In this document: positions 52,646 through 60,237 of the stretch, piece by piece
How positions within the stretch are numbered: the stretch's first letter is position 1
Layout: the number at the start of each line of letters is the position of its first letter
DNA from: Salipiger thiooxidans
Lineage (GTDB): Bacteria > Pseudomonadota > Alphaproteobacteria > Rhodobacterales > Rhodobacteraceae
Reading direction: 5' to 3'
Assembly (NCBI RefSeq): GCF_900102075.1
Contig: NZ_FNAV01000007.1
Location: 62,001 to 126,000 of the forward strand
DNA: 64,000 nt
The notes under the pieces: generated by a model
The model's input: only the letters and a program-made list of their open reading frames with translations
Told to the model about the DNA's origin: nothing
Database searches by the model: none
Translations under genes and position numbers: made by a program

Positions 52646-53638
52646 TCAGAAGTTGATGCCCGCGTCGTCCACGGTGGCCTTCAGGGCCTCGACCGTGGCG
52701 CCGCCCTTCTCGATGCCAAGCGCCCAGACGCCCTCGGCCCAGTCGTGCTCCATGGTGGCGGCCGCATCGCCGCACATCTCGGTGGCTTCCATGCCGTTTT
52801 CCTCGAGCGCGGTCTGCTCGGCCGCGGCGACGTCGGCGAGCGTGTCGATGGAGCTCACCTCAAGCGCCTTGCCCTGCTCGAGCAGCAGCGCCTGCTCGGC
52901 CTCGTCGAGGCCGTTCCAGGTGTCGAGGTTCATCAGGATCATGTAGGTCGCGGTGCCAAAGGCGGGACGGAGGAAGTACTTCGCCACCTCGTACCAGCCA
53001 TAGTCCAGCGCGCCGATCACCGGCCACGCCGCGCCGTCCACCACGCCCTTCTCCAGCGCCGAGTAGATCTCGGCCGGCGGCAGCACCACCGGCTGGCCGC
53101 CCAGCGACTGGATCAGCGAGGTGTAGGTCGCGCTGCCGCGGATCTTGAGGCCCGCGAAGTCGCAGCTTTCGCCGATCGGGTCGCGCAGGAAGACGTTGTA
53201 ACCGTTCGGCAGGGTCGGCAGCGCGATGAGCTTGAGCCCGATCTCCTGATAGGCCGCGTCGACCGCATCCCATGCGCCCGAGTCGCGGCGCGCCGCCGGA
53301 TCGGCCTGGATCGCGTCGGTCACCATGCCCACGGCGATCTCGTTCGAATGGTAGGCGCCCGAGGTGAAGAGCATGTCGAAGACGCCCGCCGCCACCGGCT
53401 GCAGTTGCTCGAAGGGCGGCACGGCTTCGGGGCCGGTCATCGCGATGGTGCTCTCGCCGCCCGAGGCCTCGGAGACCATCTCGGCGAAGACGTCGGCGAC
53501 CTTGGGGACGATGGGATAGGAGCTGTCCCAGCTCGCGAGCATGCGGAAGTCCTCGGCCGCGGCGGCGGTCGCGAAGCTGCCGGCGGTGATGGCGACGGCG
53601 ACGGAAGCCTTCAGCGACTTGTTGATTTTTGAGATCAC
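52646..53638 (-). CDS. TRAP transporter substrate-binding protein DctP
   Basis: The protein has 330 residues. A GTG at 53638 is preferred because GGAGAGG stands 9 bp before it and it yields a normal signal peptide (core VAVAITAGSFATAAAA); an ATG at 53656 has no ribosome-binding site. The mature domain has MLASWDSSYPIV, the PPAEIYSALEKGVVDGAAWP helix that positions the conserved ligand-binding Arg in KIRGSATYT, and FGTATYMILMNLDTWNGL. A CCA-N4-TGG dyad lies 31 bp upstream, linking it to the catabolic island's regulator. Confidence 0.88.
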   Translation of the reverse strand: MISKINKSLKASVAVAITAGSFATAAAAEDFRMLASWDSSYPIVPKVADVFAEMVSEASGGESTIAMTGPEAVPPFEQLQPVAAGVFDMLFTSGAYHSNEIAVGMVTDAIQADPAARRDSGAWDAVDAAYQEIGLKLIALPTLPNGYNVFLRDPIGESCDFAGLKIRGSATYTSLIQSLGGQPVVLPPAEIYSALEKGVVDGAAWPVIGALDYGWYEVAKYFLRPAFGTATYMILMNLDTWNGLDEAEQALLLEQGKALEVSSIDTLADVAAAEQTALEENGMEATEMCGDAAATMEHDWAEGVWALGIEKGGATVEALKATVDDAGINF

Positions 53639-53668
53639 GGGACGGATCCTCTCCATTTTGAAAATCTG

Positions 53669-53682
53669 TACCAATATTGGCA
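53669..53682. promoter_or_regulatory. CCA-N4-TGG operator upstream of dctP
   Basis: TACCA-ATAT-TGGCA contains the perfect core CCAATATTGG, 31 bp before the dctP GTG. A second partial motif, CTCCATTTTG, lies at 53651-53660. It is the third transcription start in the island with this motif. Confidence 0.55.
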
Positions 53683-53930
53683 CTACGAATCCGAACCGGG
53701 CAACAGTTCTGTGCCAAATCTCTGAAATTTCCCCCAACCGCGCTGAATTAATAGACATTCGCTCCGATCAACCCGCCGCGGCGCCCGCATAGCGTGCAGA
53801 TATGTCCGGAAATCGGATCGGTAGCGCTGTCCCATTTTCTACACTAAAGGCGTCTGACCGGGACGGTGCCGGGCCGAACCGGCGCCCTCACGCGGCAACC
53901 GCCCGTGCCGGAGCCCGGGTGGCGAGATCG

Positions 53931-54179
53931 TCAGACCTCTGCCAGCTGCGCCGCGCAGGGGCACGAGCAGATGTCGCCGACCTCGGCACGGCCCACCCCG
54001 AGGGTCTCGCCCAGGGTCGTGCCCTCGCAGCCGGTCTGCACCAGCGCACGCGTGACGCAACGGCACCGGTCGGGACAAAAGAGGCGAGATTCCCGCCCTG
54101 AGAGCCGCCTGGCGGGGTGTTTCGGGCAGAAAACCACTTGCGCGACTCGTGGTTGGTCGGCAATAGTCACGAAAAACAT
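53931..54179 (-). CDS. Possible small cysteine-rich protein
   Basis: An 82-codon minus-strand frame lies in the 664-bp gap between dctP and repA. It reads FCPDRCRC, then TLGETLGVGRAEVGDICSCPCAAQLAEV at the C-terminus, with seven cysteines in the last 48 residues. The spacing CxC-x29-CxCxC and the sequence around TLGETLG recall bacterioferritin-associated ferredoxin-like [2Fe-2S] domains, but the match is loose. Third codon positions are GC-rich in the second half, as in real genes here. No good ribosome-binding site is seen for the ATG. The rest of the gap (53683-53930 and 54180-54302) shows no gene. Confidence 0.35.
   Translation of the reverse strand: MFFVTIADQPRVAQVVFCPKHPARRLSGRESRLFCPDRCRCVTRALVQTGCEGTTLGETLGVGRAEVGDICSCPCAAQLAEV
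54132..54154. repeat. Inverted repeat upstream of repA
   Basis: AACCAC at 54132-54137 and GTGGTT at 54149-54154 are exact inverted copies separated by 11 bases, about 150 bp before repA. A second small dyad, CCGTG-AA-CACGG, is at 54197-54208. RepA/RepB proteins autorepress from sites in this region, so either could be an operator; nothing more specific can be said. Confidence 0.35.
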
Positions 54180-54302
54180 CCGGAACACGCCAAAAACCGT
54201 GAACACGGATAACAAAATCCGGCGAGGCACCGGGACCAAGAGACAAGCCATCGGGGGACGTTCGTCACCACGGGGCCAGACAGTGAGCAGGATACCGCGC
54301 GA

Positions 54303-55514
54303 ATGCAGGATATCACCGAAGACGAAGACCTGAATACGGTCATTCGTCAACATTCCGAACGGCTGACCGCGCAGCTCCATGCGCAGGCCGAGAGCCTGTT
54401 CCCGCCGGACGCCTCCAAGGAGATGCGCAAGTTCACCTCGGGCGAGGCCGCGGCCCTGCTCGGCGTCAACGATTCCTACCTGCGCAAGCTGCATCTCGAC
54501 GGCAAGGGCCCCTCGCCCGAGCTCACCTCCGGCAACCGCCGGCATTATTCCGTCTACGACATCCACGAGCTCCGTACCCTGCTCGAGAAGACCGCCCGCA
54601 AGCCCGGCGACTATCTGCCCGGGCGGCGCCTCGCTCCGGAGGGCAGCGAGAACAAGTATCTCGACCACCTGCAGGTCATCGGCGTGATGAACTTCAAGGG
54701 CGGCTCGGGCAAGACCACGAGCTCGGCCCATCTCGCGCAGCGCCTTGCCCTGCTGGGCTACCGCGTGCTTGCCATCGACCTCGACCCGCAGGCCTCGCTC
54801 ACCGCGCTGCACGGGGTCCAGCCCGAGTTCGACCTGCCCGACGGCGGCACGCTCTACGACGCCATCCGCTACGACGACCCGGTGCCGGTCACCGACGTCA
54901 TCCGCCCGACCTACATTCCCGGCCTCGACCTCATCCCCGGCAACCTCGAGCTCATGGAATTCGAGCACGAGACCCCCCGCGCGCTGGCGCAGGGCAATGC
55001 CGGGCTGTTCTTCTTCCGGGTCAAGGACGTGCTCTCGCAGGTCGACGACCGTTACGACGTCGTGGTCATCGACTGCCCGCCGCAGCTGGGCTTCCTGACC
55101 ATGTCGGCGCTCTCGGCCGCCACCGGCGTGCTGGTCACCATCCACCCCGAGATGCTCGACGTCATGTCGATGTCGCAGTTCCTGCGCATGACCGCCGACC
55201 TCATGGACGTGATCGCCGAATCCGGCGCCGACATGAAGCACGACTGGATGCGCTACCTGCTGACCCGCTACGAGCCCACCGACGCGCCCCAGAACCGCAT
55301 CGTCGCCTTCCTGCGCACCATGTACGCCGAAAAGGTGCTGAACGCGCCGATGCTGAAATCCACCGCCATTTCCGACGCCGGCCTGACCAAGCAGACGCTC
55401 TACGAGGTCGACCGCAGCGCCTTCACCCGCGCCACCTACGACCGCGCTCTCGAAAGCCTCAACGCGGTCAACGACGAGATCGCCGCCCTGATCCAGAAGA
55501 CATGGGGGCGCTGA
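54303..55514 (+). CDS. repA: Plasmid partitioning ATPase RepA
   Basis: The protein has 403 residues. The N-terminal ~110 residues carry a DNA-binding region (FTSGEAAALLGVNDSYLRKLHLDGKGPSPELTSGNRRHYSVYDI). The ParA ATPase domain follows with the deviant Walker A FKGGSGKTT at about residue 135, LAIDLDPQASLTALHG and VVIDCPPQLGFLTMSAL. RepA moves the plasmid with RepB and represses the operon. It is the first gene of a complete repABC module, which identifies the window as part of a low-copy extrachromosomal replicon. Confidence 0.95.
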   Translation: MQDITEDEDLNTVIRQHSERLTAQLHAQAESLFPPDASKEMRKFTSGEAAALLGVNDSYLRKLHLDGKGPSPELTSGNRRHYSVYDIHELRTLLEKTARKPGDYLPGRRLAPEGSENKYLDHLQVIGVMNFKGGSGKTTSSAHLAQRLALLGYRVLAIDLDPQASLTALHGVQPEFDLPDGGTLYDAIRYDDPVPVTDVIRPTYIPGLDLIPGNLELMEFEHETPRALAQGNAGLFFFRVKDVLSQVDDRYDVVVIDCPPQLGFLTMSALSAATGVLVTIHPEMLDVMSMSQFLRMTADLMDVIAESGADMKHDWMRYLLTRYEPTDAPQNRIVAFLRTMYAEKVLNAPMLKSTAISDAGLTKQTLYEVDRSAFTRATYDRALESLNAVNDEIAALIQKTWGR

Positions 55515-55551
55515 GCGGGACCATGGGCGCGACGAAGAGGAGCCAGACGCG

Positions 55552-56559
55552 ATGAGCGACACCCGCAAGAAACGCATGTCGATGCTCGACAGCCTCGCCG
55601 CCGCCGGAACCACCGGCGGCGCAGGCGCACCCATGATGGCCAGCAACCGCGCCCTGCGCTCGGCCCGCGACGCGGTCGACAGCCACCGCGTGTGGGAGCT
55701 CGACCCGGGACAGATCGACGACAACCGCACCCGCGACCGTCTCGACCCCTCCGACGTGGTCGACCTGCGCGACGCCATCGAGGCCAACGGCCAGACCGTG
55801 CCGATCCTGGTGCGCCGCAACCCCGAACAGGACGGGCGCTACCTGCTGGTCTACGGCCGCCGCCGGCTCGAGGCGATCCGCGGCTCGGACAAGGTCACCA
55901 AGGTGCGCGCGCTGGTCGCCTCGCTCGACGAGCGCGACGCGATGACCGCGCAGATCTCCGAGAACATGGCCCGGCGCGATCTCTCCTTCATCGAGAAGGC
56001 GCTTTTCGCCCGCGAGCTCGTCGACACCGGCTTCGGCAACCAGAGCCAGGTGGCCGAGGTGCTGACCGTGACCAAGTCCTCGATCTCCATGGCGCTGACC
56101 GTGGCCGAGCTGATCGGGCGCGATCTCGCGCTCGCCATCGGCGCCGCCCACGGCATCGGCCGCCCCCGGTGGGAGGCCATGGCCCGCGCCATCGAGGAGA
56201 ACCGCGCCGACCGGGACGAGCTGGCCCGCATCGCCGAGGACGTCCACACCCAGGCGCAGGTCGCCATGGTCCGTGGCGAAGCGGTCCCCGAGGATGCCTC
56301 CGTCGCCGCCTTCGAGGCGGTGATGAAGCATCTCGCCCCCTCCCCTGCCCGCTCCGCGAGCGCCAAGACCCCTGTGGCGCCAAAGCCACGGCGGCAGGCG
56401 CTGGTGGTGGACGGTCGTAAGGCAGGTGTCCTGAAACGCACCGCCAAGGGGCTGGCCATCGACCTCGACGACCCCCGGTTCGCCGACTGGATCGAGTCCG
56501 AGGCACAGGCCGTCATCGCAGAGCTTCACGCGCGCTGGAAAACCCGCGCGGAAGATTGA
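55552..56559 (+). CDS. repB: Plasmid partitioning protein RepB (ParB family)
   Basis: The protein has 335 residues. The N-terminal tail (KKRMSMLDSLAA) probably contacts RepA. The ParB/Srx core shows IDDNRTRDRLDPSDVVDLRDAIEANGQTVPILVR, GRYLLVYGRRRLEAI and ENMARRDLSFIEKALFA. The HTH (NQSQVAEVLTVTKSSISMALTVAELI) binds parS. The best parS candidate is the palindrome just after repC at 58477. A 37-bp gap separates it from repA. Confidence 0.95.
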   Translation: MSDTRKKRMSMLDSLAAAGTTGGAGAPMMASNRALRSARDAVDSHRVWELDPGQIDDNRTRDRLDPSDVVDLRDAIEANGQTVPILVRRNPEQDGRYLLVYGRRRLEAIRGSDKVTKVRALVASLDERDAMTAQISENMARRDLSFIEKALFARELVDTGFGNQSQVAEVLTVTKSSISMALTVAELIGRDLALAIGAAHGIGRPRWEAMARAIEENRADRDELARIAEDVHTQAQVAMVRGEAVPEDASVAAFEAVMKHLAPSPARSASAKTPVAPKPRRQALVVDGRKAGVLKRTAKGLAIDLDDPRFADWIESEAQAVIAELHARWKTRAED

Positions 56560-56597
56560 GCAGTCAACGATAACAAAGAGATAGGAGGCACGAGCCC

Positions 56598-56654
56598 GAC
56601 AAAGAAAGAGCCCCGCAAAGCTTACGCTCCACGAGACCCTGACTTGTTCTTAGC
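56598..56654 (-). ncRNA. Probable antisense counter-transcribed RNA (incA) of the repABC module
   Basis: The 180-bp repB-repC gap carries a minus-strand promoter: TTGCGG (complement of 56684-56689), a 17-bp spacer and TACCTT (complement of 56661-56666). Transcription would start near 56654. About 40 bases on, a hairpin with arms CGTAA/TTGCG extended by GAG/CTC is followed by TTTCTTTGT, a plausible terminator. repABC plasmids encode such an RNA of 50-65 bases here; it limits RepC synthesis and sets copy number and incompatibility. The ends given are estimates. Confidence 0.6.
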
Positions 56655-56739
56655 ACCCTCAAGGTAGTGTCCGGAGCCTTTGACCGCAAGTCGAATTCGA
56701 TTCGCGGCGCGGGATTTTTTTGTCTTCGTGAATGAAAAC

Positions 56740-58473
56740 ATGGGTTATCACCCCATCACGCCTTTTGGGCGAACGGCCAAGGCTGTCCTCACCTCATTGC
56801 AGGTCCGGCAGCCGGTCGCCGCTCCCCCCTGCCCGCTCGACAAATGGCAGATCCTGCGCGACCTCACCGCCGCCCGTGCCCGGTTCGGTCTCTCCGACCG
56901 CGACATCACGCTTCTGCAGGCGCTGCTGAGCTTCCATCCCGGCGCCCGGCTCGATGCCTCCGAGCCGCTGGTGGTCCACCCGTCGAACGAGACGATCTGT
57001 GCCCGCGCCAACGGCATGCCCTGCTCGACCATGCGCCGCCATCTGGCGCGGCTGGTCGAGGCAGGCCTTCTGGTCCGTCGCGACAGCCCCAACGGAAAGC
57101 GCTACGCCCGCCGCATCGCCGGGACCAAGATCGCCTTCGGCTTCGACCTGAGCCCCCTGCTCCACCGTGCCGCCGAGATCGCCGACGAGGCCGCTGCCGC
57201 CCGCGCCCTCGAGCAGCAGCGCAAGGCCCTCCGCGAGACCGCCAGCCTCCTGCGCCGGGATCTCGCCGCCCTGGTCGAGTTCGGTGCCGCCGAGCAATCC
57301 GACCCGCTCTGGGACGCCTTCTCCGACCTCGCCCGCCTCACCGCGCGCCAACTGCGCCGCAAGCTCGACCTCGACGCCCTGCGCGACATGGTGCTCGAAC
57401 TCCACGACGCGGTGGCCCGCGCCACCGCTCTCTTCGCCTCTATTACACCTGAAATGAGCGGCAACGCCGCCCGGAATGAGCAGCACAAACAGAGTTCACA
57501 TAAAGATAATTTAGATTCTGAACAGACCGCACGATGCGAAGATGCTTTCGTCACGGATGCGCTTTATTGCTCAACCGTCGAGGCGCTTGGCCTGCATGCT
57601 GAGAAAGCTGAGGGTGGCGTCAAGGCTGTACCTGTCAACGACGCTGAAGAAATTGATGACGTCGCAACAGCCGTTCACGAGACAAACGTCGAAAAGCGTG
57701 GAGCCTGTTCGGAGACAGGCACGCTCCAGAAGACCACCCCCATCGCTACGGGGAACGAAGGAATCGAAGCCGCTCAGGAGATCGCGTCGAAGCCGGCCGA
57801 CAAGCGCACCGGCGCATCCACCCCTGACGCGCAGACAGCCGCGGAAAGCGGTGCGAAGACCGGTCGCTCCGAGGCCAGCGCGGCCGAGACCGAAGGCCAT
57901 CAAGGACAAGCGATCAAACGCGCGGGCGCCAACGCTGAGGTCGCAGAGACGAATGCTCCCGTCGCTTTCGCGTCCGTGGCGTCGAATCTCGCAGCGTTGC
58001 GCCCGCTGGGAGCGGCCCTCGACGTGACCGGAACCGAGCCGGGCCACTCCTCAAAATCGTGCATCAAGTCCGATGGCCAAGACACCCGCGTGCCCGAAGC
58101 GACGGCCCCGTTGACCCCGTCCTCCACGGTCGACAACGCGGCGAAACGGCCAGCACCTCCGCCGCTGCGCCTCGTCCTTGGCACGTGTTCCGAGATCGCC
58201 GTCTTCACTCCGGATCCGATCCACGACTGGCCGGGCCTGATCCGGGCGGCCGACAAGATCCGCCCGATGACCGGAATCTCCGACTCGGCCTGGCAGGACG
58301 CGAAGTCCGCGATGGGCGCTGAACAAGCCTCTGCGACCCTCTGCGCCATGCTCCAGCGCTTCTCCGAGATCCGCAATCCCGGCGGCTACCTGCGCCACCT
58401 CGCGAAGAAGGCCCGCGAAGGAACCTTCTCGCCGACGCGCATGGTCATGGCCCTCGAACACCGCGCCGCCTGA
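56740..58473 (+). CDS. repC: Replication initiator RepC, with extended central region
   Basis: The protein has 577 residues from the ATG at 56740, which gives the typical opening GYHPITPFGRTAKA; an in-frame ATG at 56680 is less likely. The conserved N-terminal winged-helix domain (to about residue 230) includes DKWQILRDLTAARARFGLSDRDI and NGMPCSTMRRHLARLVEAGLL. The conserved C-terminal domain (about residues 480-577) includes DWPGLIRAADKIRPMTGIS and IRNPGGYLRHLAKKA. In between are some 240 polar, Ala/Glu/Thr-rich residues of low complexity, so the protein is much longer than the usual 400-440. The replication origin is expected inside the gene. Confidence 0.93.
   Translation: MGYHPITPFGRTAKAVLTSLQVRQPVAAPPCPLDKWQILRDLTAARARFGLSDRDITLLQALLSFHPGARLDASEPLVVHPSNETICARANGMPCSTMRRHLARLVEAGLLVRRDSPNGKRYARRIAGTKIAFGFDLSPLLHRAAEIADEAAAARALEQQRKALRETASLLRRDLAALVEFGAAEQSDPLWDAFSDLARLTARQLRRKLDLDALRDMVLELHDAVARATALFASITPEMSGNAARNEQHKQSSHKDNLDSEQTARCEDAFVTDALYCSTVEALGLHAEKAEGGVKAVPVNDAEEIDDVATAVHETNVEKRGACSETGTLQKTTPIATGNEGIEAAQEIASKPADKRTGASTPDAQTAAESGAKTGRSEASAAETEGHQGQAIKRAGANAEVAETNAPVAFASVASNLAALRPLGAALDVTGTEPGHSSKSCIKSDGQDTRVPEATAPLTPSSTVDNAAKRPAPPPLRLVLGTCSEIAVFTPDPIHDWPGLIRAADKIRPMTGISDSAWQDAKSAMGAEQASATLCAMLQRFSEIRNPGGYLRHLAKKAREGTFSPTRMVMALEHRAA
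57485..57525. other. AT-rich stretch inside repC, candidate oriV
   Basis: Within GC-rich repC the segment from 57485 to 57525 is strikingly AT-rich (for example TAAAGATAATTTAGATTC at 57501-57518). In repABC plasmids the origin is an AT-rich patch within repC, to which RepC binds and which melts first. The position, at the junction between the N-terminal domain and the low-complexity region, fits that model. Confidence 0.6.
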
Positions 58474-58476
58474 GGA

Positions 58477-58492
58477 GTTCACAGCTGTGAAC
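58477..58492. other. parS centromere site
   Basis: GTTCACAGCTGTGAAC is a perfect 16-bp palindrome 3 bp after the repC stop. It fits exactly the alphaproteobacterial repABC parS pattern GTT-N4-GC-N4-AAC. RepB should nucleate here. I found no second copy in the neighbourhood of the rep genes. The 195 bp from here to the recombinase gene contain no gene. Confidence 0.85.
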
Positions 58493-58687
58493 CGGCTGAG
58501 ACCTCCTCGCGGCCTGGTCGTGGCCCTGGACGAGAGCCCGACCAGCCGTTCCTTCTGGACCGTGCCCCGGGCCCGGACGCTGAGCGGTCAGCTTTAAGGA
58601 TGAAAAGGGCAGCCCTCTCGGCTTCCGGAGCAGACCGAAGGGGAATGCCCATGACGCCGAGTGCGATCACCTGAGCCCTGCGCAAAT

Positions 58688-59854
58688 TCAAAGCCCGGTC
58701 GCCGTCGTCAGGTTGACCCGAAACCGATCCCTTCGTCGCTGATACCGGCGGGTCACCTCCACCGAAGCATGTCCCAGATGCGACTGCAACGACCGCTCAT
58801 CGGTCTCCGCGAAGCTCGCCAGACCCGCCCGCAGACTGTGGCCCGAGAACAGCGCAAGCCGTTCCGCTTCGGGCAGGTCGCTCCGGATCCCGGCATCGAG
58901 CACCGTCCGCTTGATCAGCCGCGCCACGTGACGGTCATTGAGGCGTCGTCCCAGAGCCCGCGTCCCATCCCGAGAGGTCGCCACGAAGACAGGCCCCGAG
59001 TCGATCCGCGCGAAGTGCAGCCACTGCTCCAGCGCATGCACCGGACAGCTCCGGTCCGAGGACCCACGACCGACTTCGACCTCCCGCAGGCCGGTCCTGG
59101 TAGCGAGCAGCAGCAGCGCACCCGCCGGCATGATCTCGACCCAGCCACCGCTCTCCGGCGCGTCATCCCGGTGCCGGTCGAGGCCCACGATCTCGGACCG
59201 CCGCAGCCCTCCGGCGTAGCCCAGCAGCAGCATCGCCCGGTCGCGGAGGCCGCGCAGGTCGTGGGGCAGGGTGGCCACCATGGCAAGGATCTCCCCGGCC
59301 CGGATCGCCGTCTTTTGCGCCGGAGGCCGCGCGTGATGACGTCGTAGGTCGGCCAGCACAGAGATGATCTGGCGGTTCCTCCGATCCAGCTCCAGCCCGC
59401 GCTGCGCGTAGTTCCAGACGAGGCCGGAGAGACGGCGCTCGATGGTGGTCACGGCGAGGGGACGCCTGCCGGTGTGGTCATCTCCGTCAGCTAGCGAGGC
59501 CAGGTAGCGCCCCACGATCTCAGGGGCGGGGCAGGGGACGGAGCTCAGGGGATCGAGGCCGTGACGGCGGCACCAGCGGGTGAAGTCGGTCCAGTCCGTG
59601 CGGTAGGCGGCAAGGGTGTTGCCCGAGGCAGTCGCGGGATTGGCGCGCCGATCAGGGGCGTGCGTCCCGGCGCTTTGGGAGGGCAGGGACGTGTTGGATG
59701 CAGTCTCCGGGACCAAGGGTTGGGTGGCATCGCCCGGGGAGGGACTGTTCGGCTTGTCGGGGTCCTGGGCGGCCATGTTCCGGTAAATCCGCGTCATTCG
59801 AGATTGAGGGACAGCTTGATCCATTGTGTCTGATAATGCAAAATTATTGGACAT
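58688..59854 (-). CDS. Tyrosine recombinase/integrase
   Basis: The protein has 388 residues. A ~75-residue polar N-terminal extension precedes the core-binding domain (SGNTLAAYRTDWTDFTRWCRRHGLDPL). The catalytic domain shows Arg I in GGLRRSEIVGLD, the H-x-x-R box in HSLRAGLA, the second His in HLGH and the nucleophile in RRYQRRRDRF, so all catalytic residues are present. It may resolve plasmid multimers or be a leftover integrase; its location beside repC, convergent to it, favours the former. No flanking attachment repeat was recognised. Confidence 0.88.
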   Translation of the reverse strand: MSNNFALSDTMDQAVPQSRMTRIYRNMAAQDPDKPNSPSPGDATQPLVPETASNTSLPSQSAGTHAPDRRANPATASGNTLAAYRTDWTDFTRWCRRHGLDPLSSVPCPAPEIVGRYLASLADGDDHTGRRPLAVTTIERRLSGLVWNYAQRGLELDRRNRQIISVLADLRRHHARPPAQKTAIRAGEILAMVATLPHDLRGLRDRAMLLLGYAGGLRRSEIVGLDRHRDDAPESGGWVEIMPAGALLLLATRTGLREVEVGRGSSDRSCPVHALEQWLHFARIDSGPVFVATSRDGTRALGRRLNDRHVARLIKRTVLDAGIRSDLPEAERLALFSGHSLRAGLASFAETDERSLQSHLGHASVEVTRRYQRRRDRFRVNLTTATGL

Positions 59855-59931
59855 GACTGCGCCATCAAAAGCGCGGCGCTTTTAGTGCTATTCTGTAGGT
59901 GAAAGCGCCGTCTTGGGGTCGGCTCACCGCC

Positions 59932-60156
59932 ATGACCTTTGAGCCCGCCAGACTCCCCGACGACACCGACAGCCTACCGCAGCTGCCGGGGTGGGTCACC
60001 TCGGGCGCGGCGCTTCTGGTGGTCGACCAGCTGCTGGGCGATCCGGGGCAGGGGGTGCCGGTGCGGCTGCTGGCGAACCGGCTCGCGCTGAGCGCGGCCA
60101 CGGCAACCTCGCGGATCGTTCTTGCGGCCTTCCGGGCCTCACCGTCGCGGCGCTGA
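59932..60156 (+). CDS. Small hypothetical protein
   Basis: A 74-codon plus-strand frame lies in the 383-bp gap between the recombinase and the GntR regulator. The segment ALLVVDQLLGDPGQGVPVRLLANRLALSAATATSRIVLAAF could fold as a helix-turn-helix, but I do not recognise a family. Codon usage is like that of neighbours. No strong ribosome-binding site is seen. The rest of the gap (60157-60237) shows nothing. Confidence 0.35.
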   Translation: MTFEPARLPDDTDSLPQLPGWVTSGAALLVVDQLLGDPGQGVPVRLLANRLALSAATATSRIVLAAFRASPSRR

Positions 60157-60237
60157 TCCTCGCGACGTGGGCCGGCCGGGGCCGGGCGCAGCGGTCGCTG
60201 GTATCGACGGGCTCCCCGGTCCCGGGGGCATCGCGGG

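Noticed and set aside
53866-54333. Plus-strand frame leading into repA
   Set aside because: Ser/Arg/Thr-rich translation with no motif; repA starts in another frame at 54303.
57542-58047. Frames in both directions through the low-complexity part of repC
   Set aside because: RepC continues in frame across this stretch to its conserved C-terminal domain, so it is a linker within one gene rather than separate genes.
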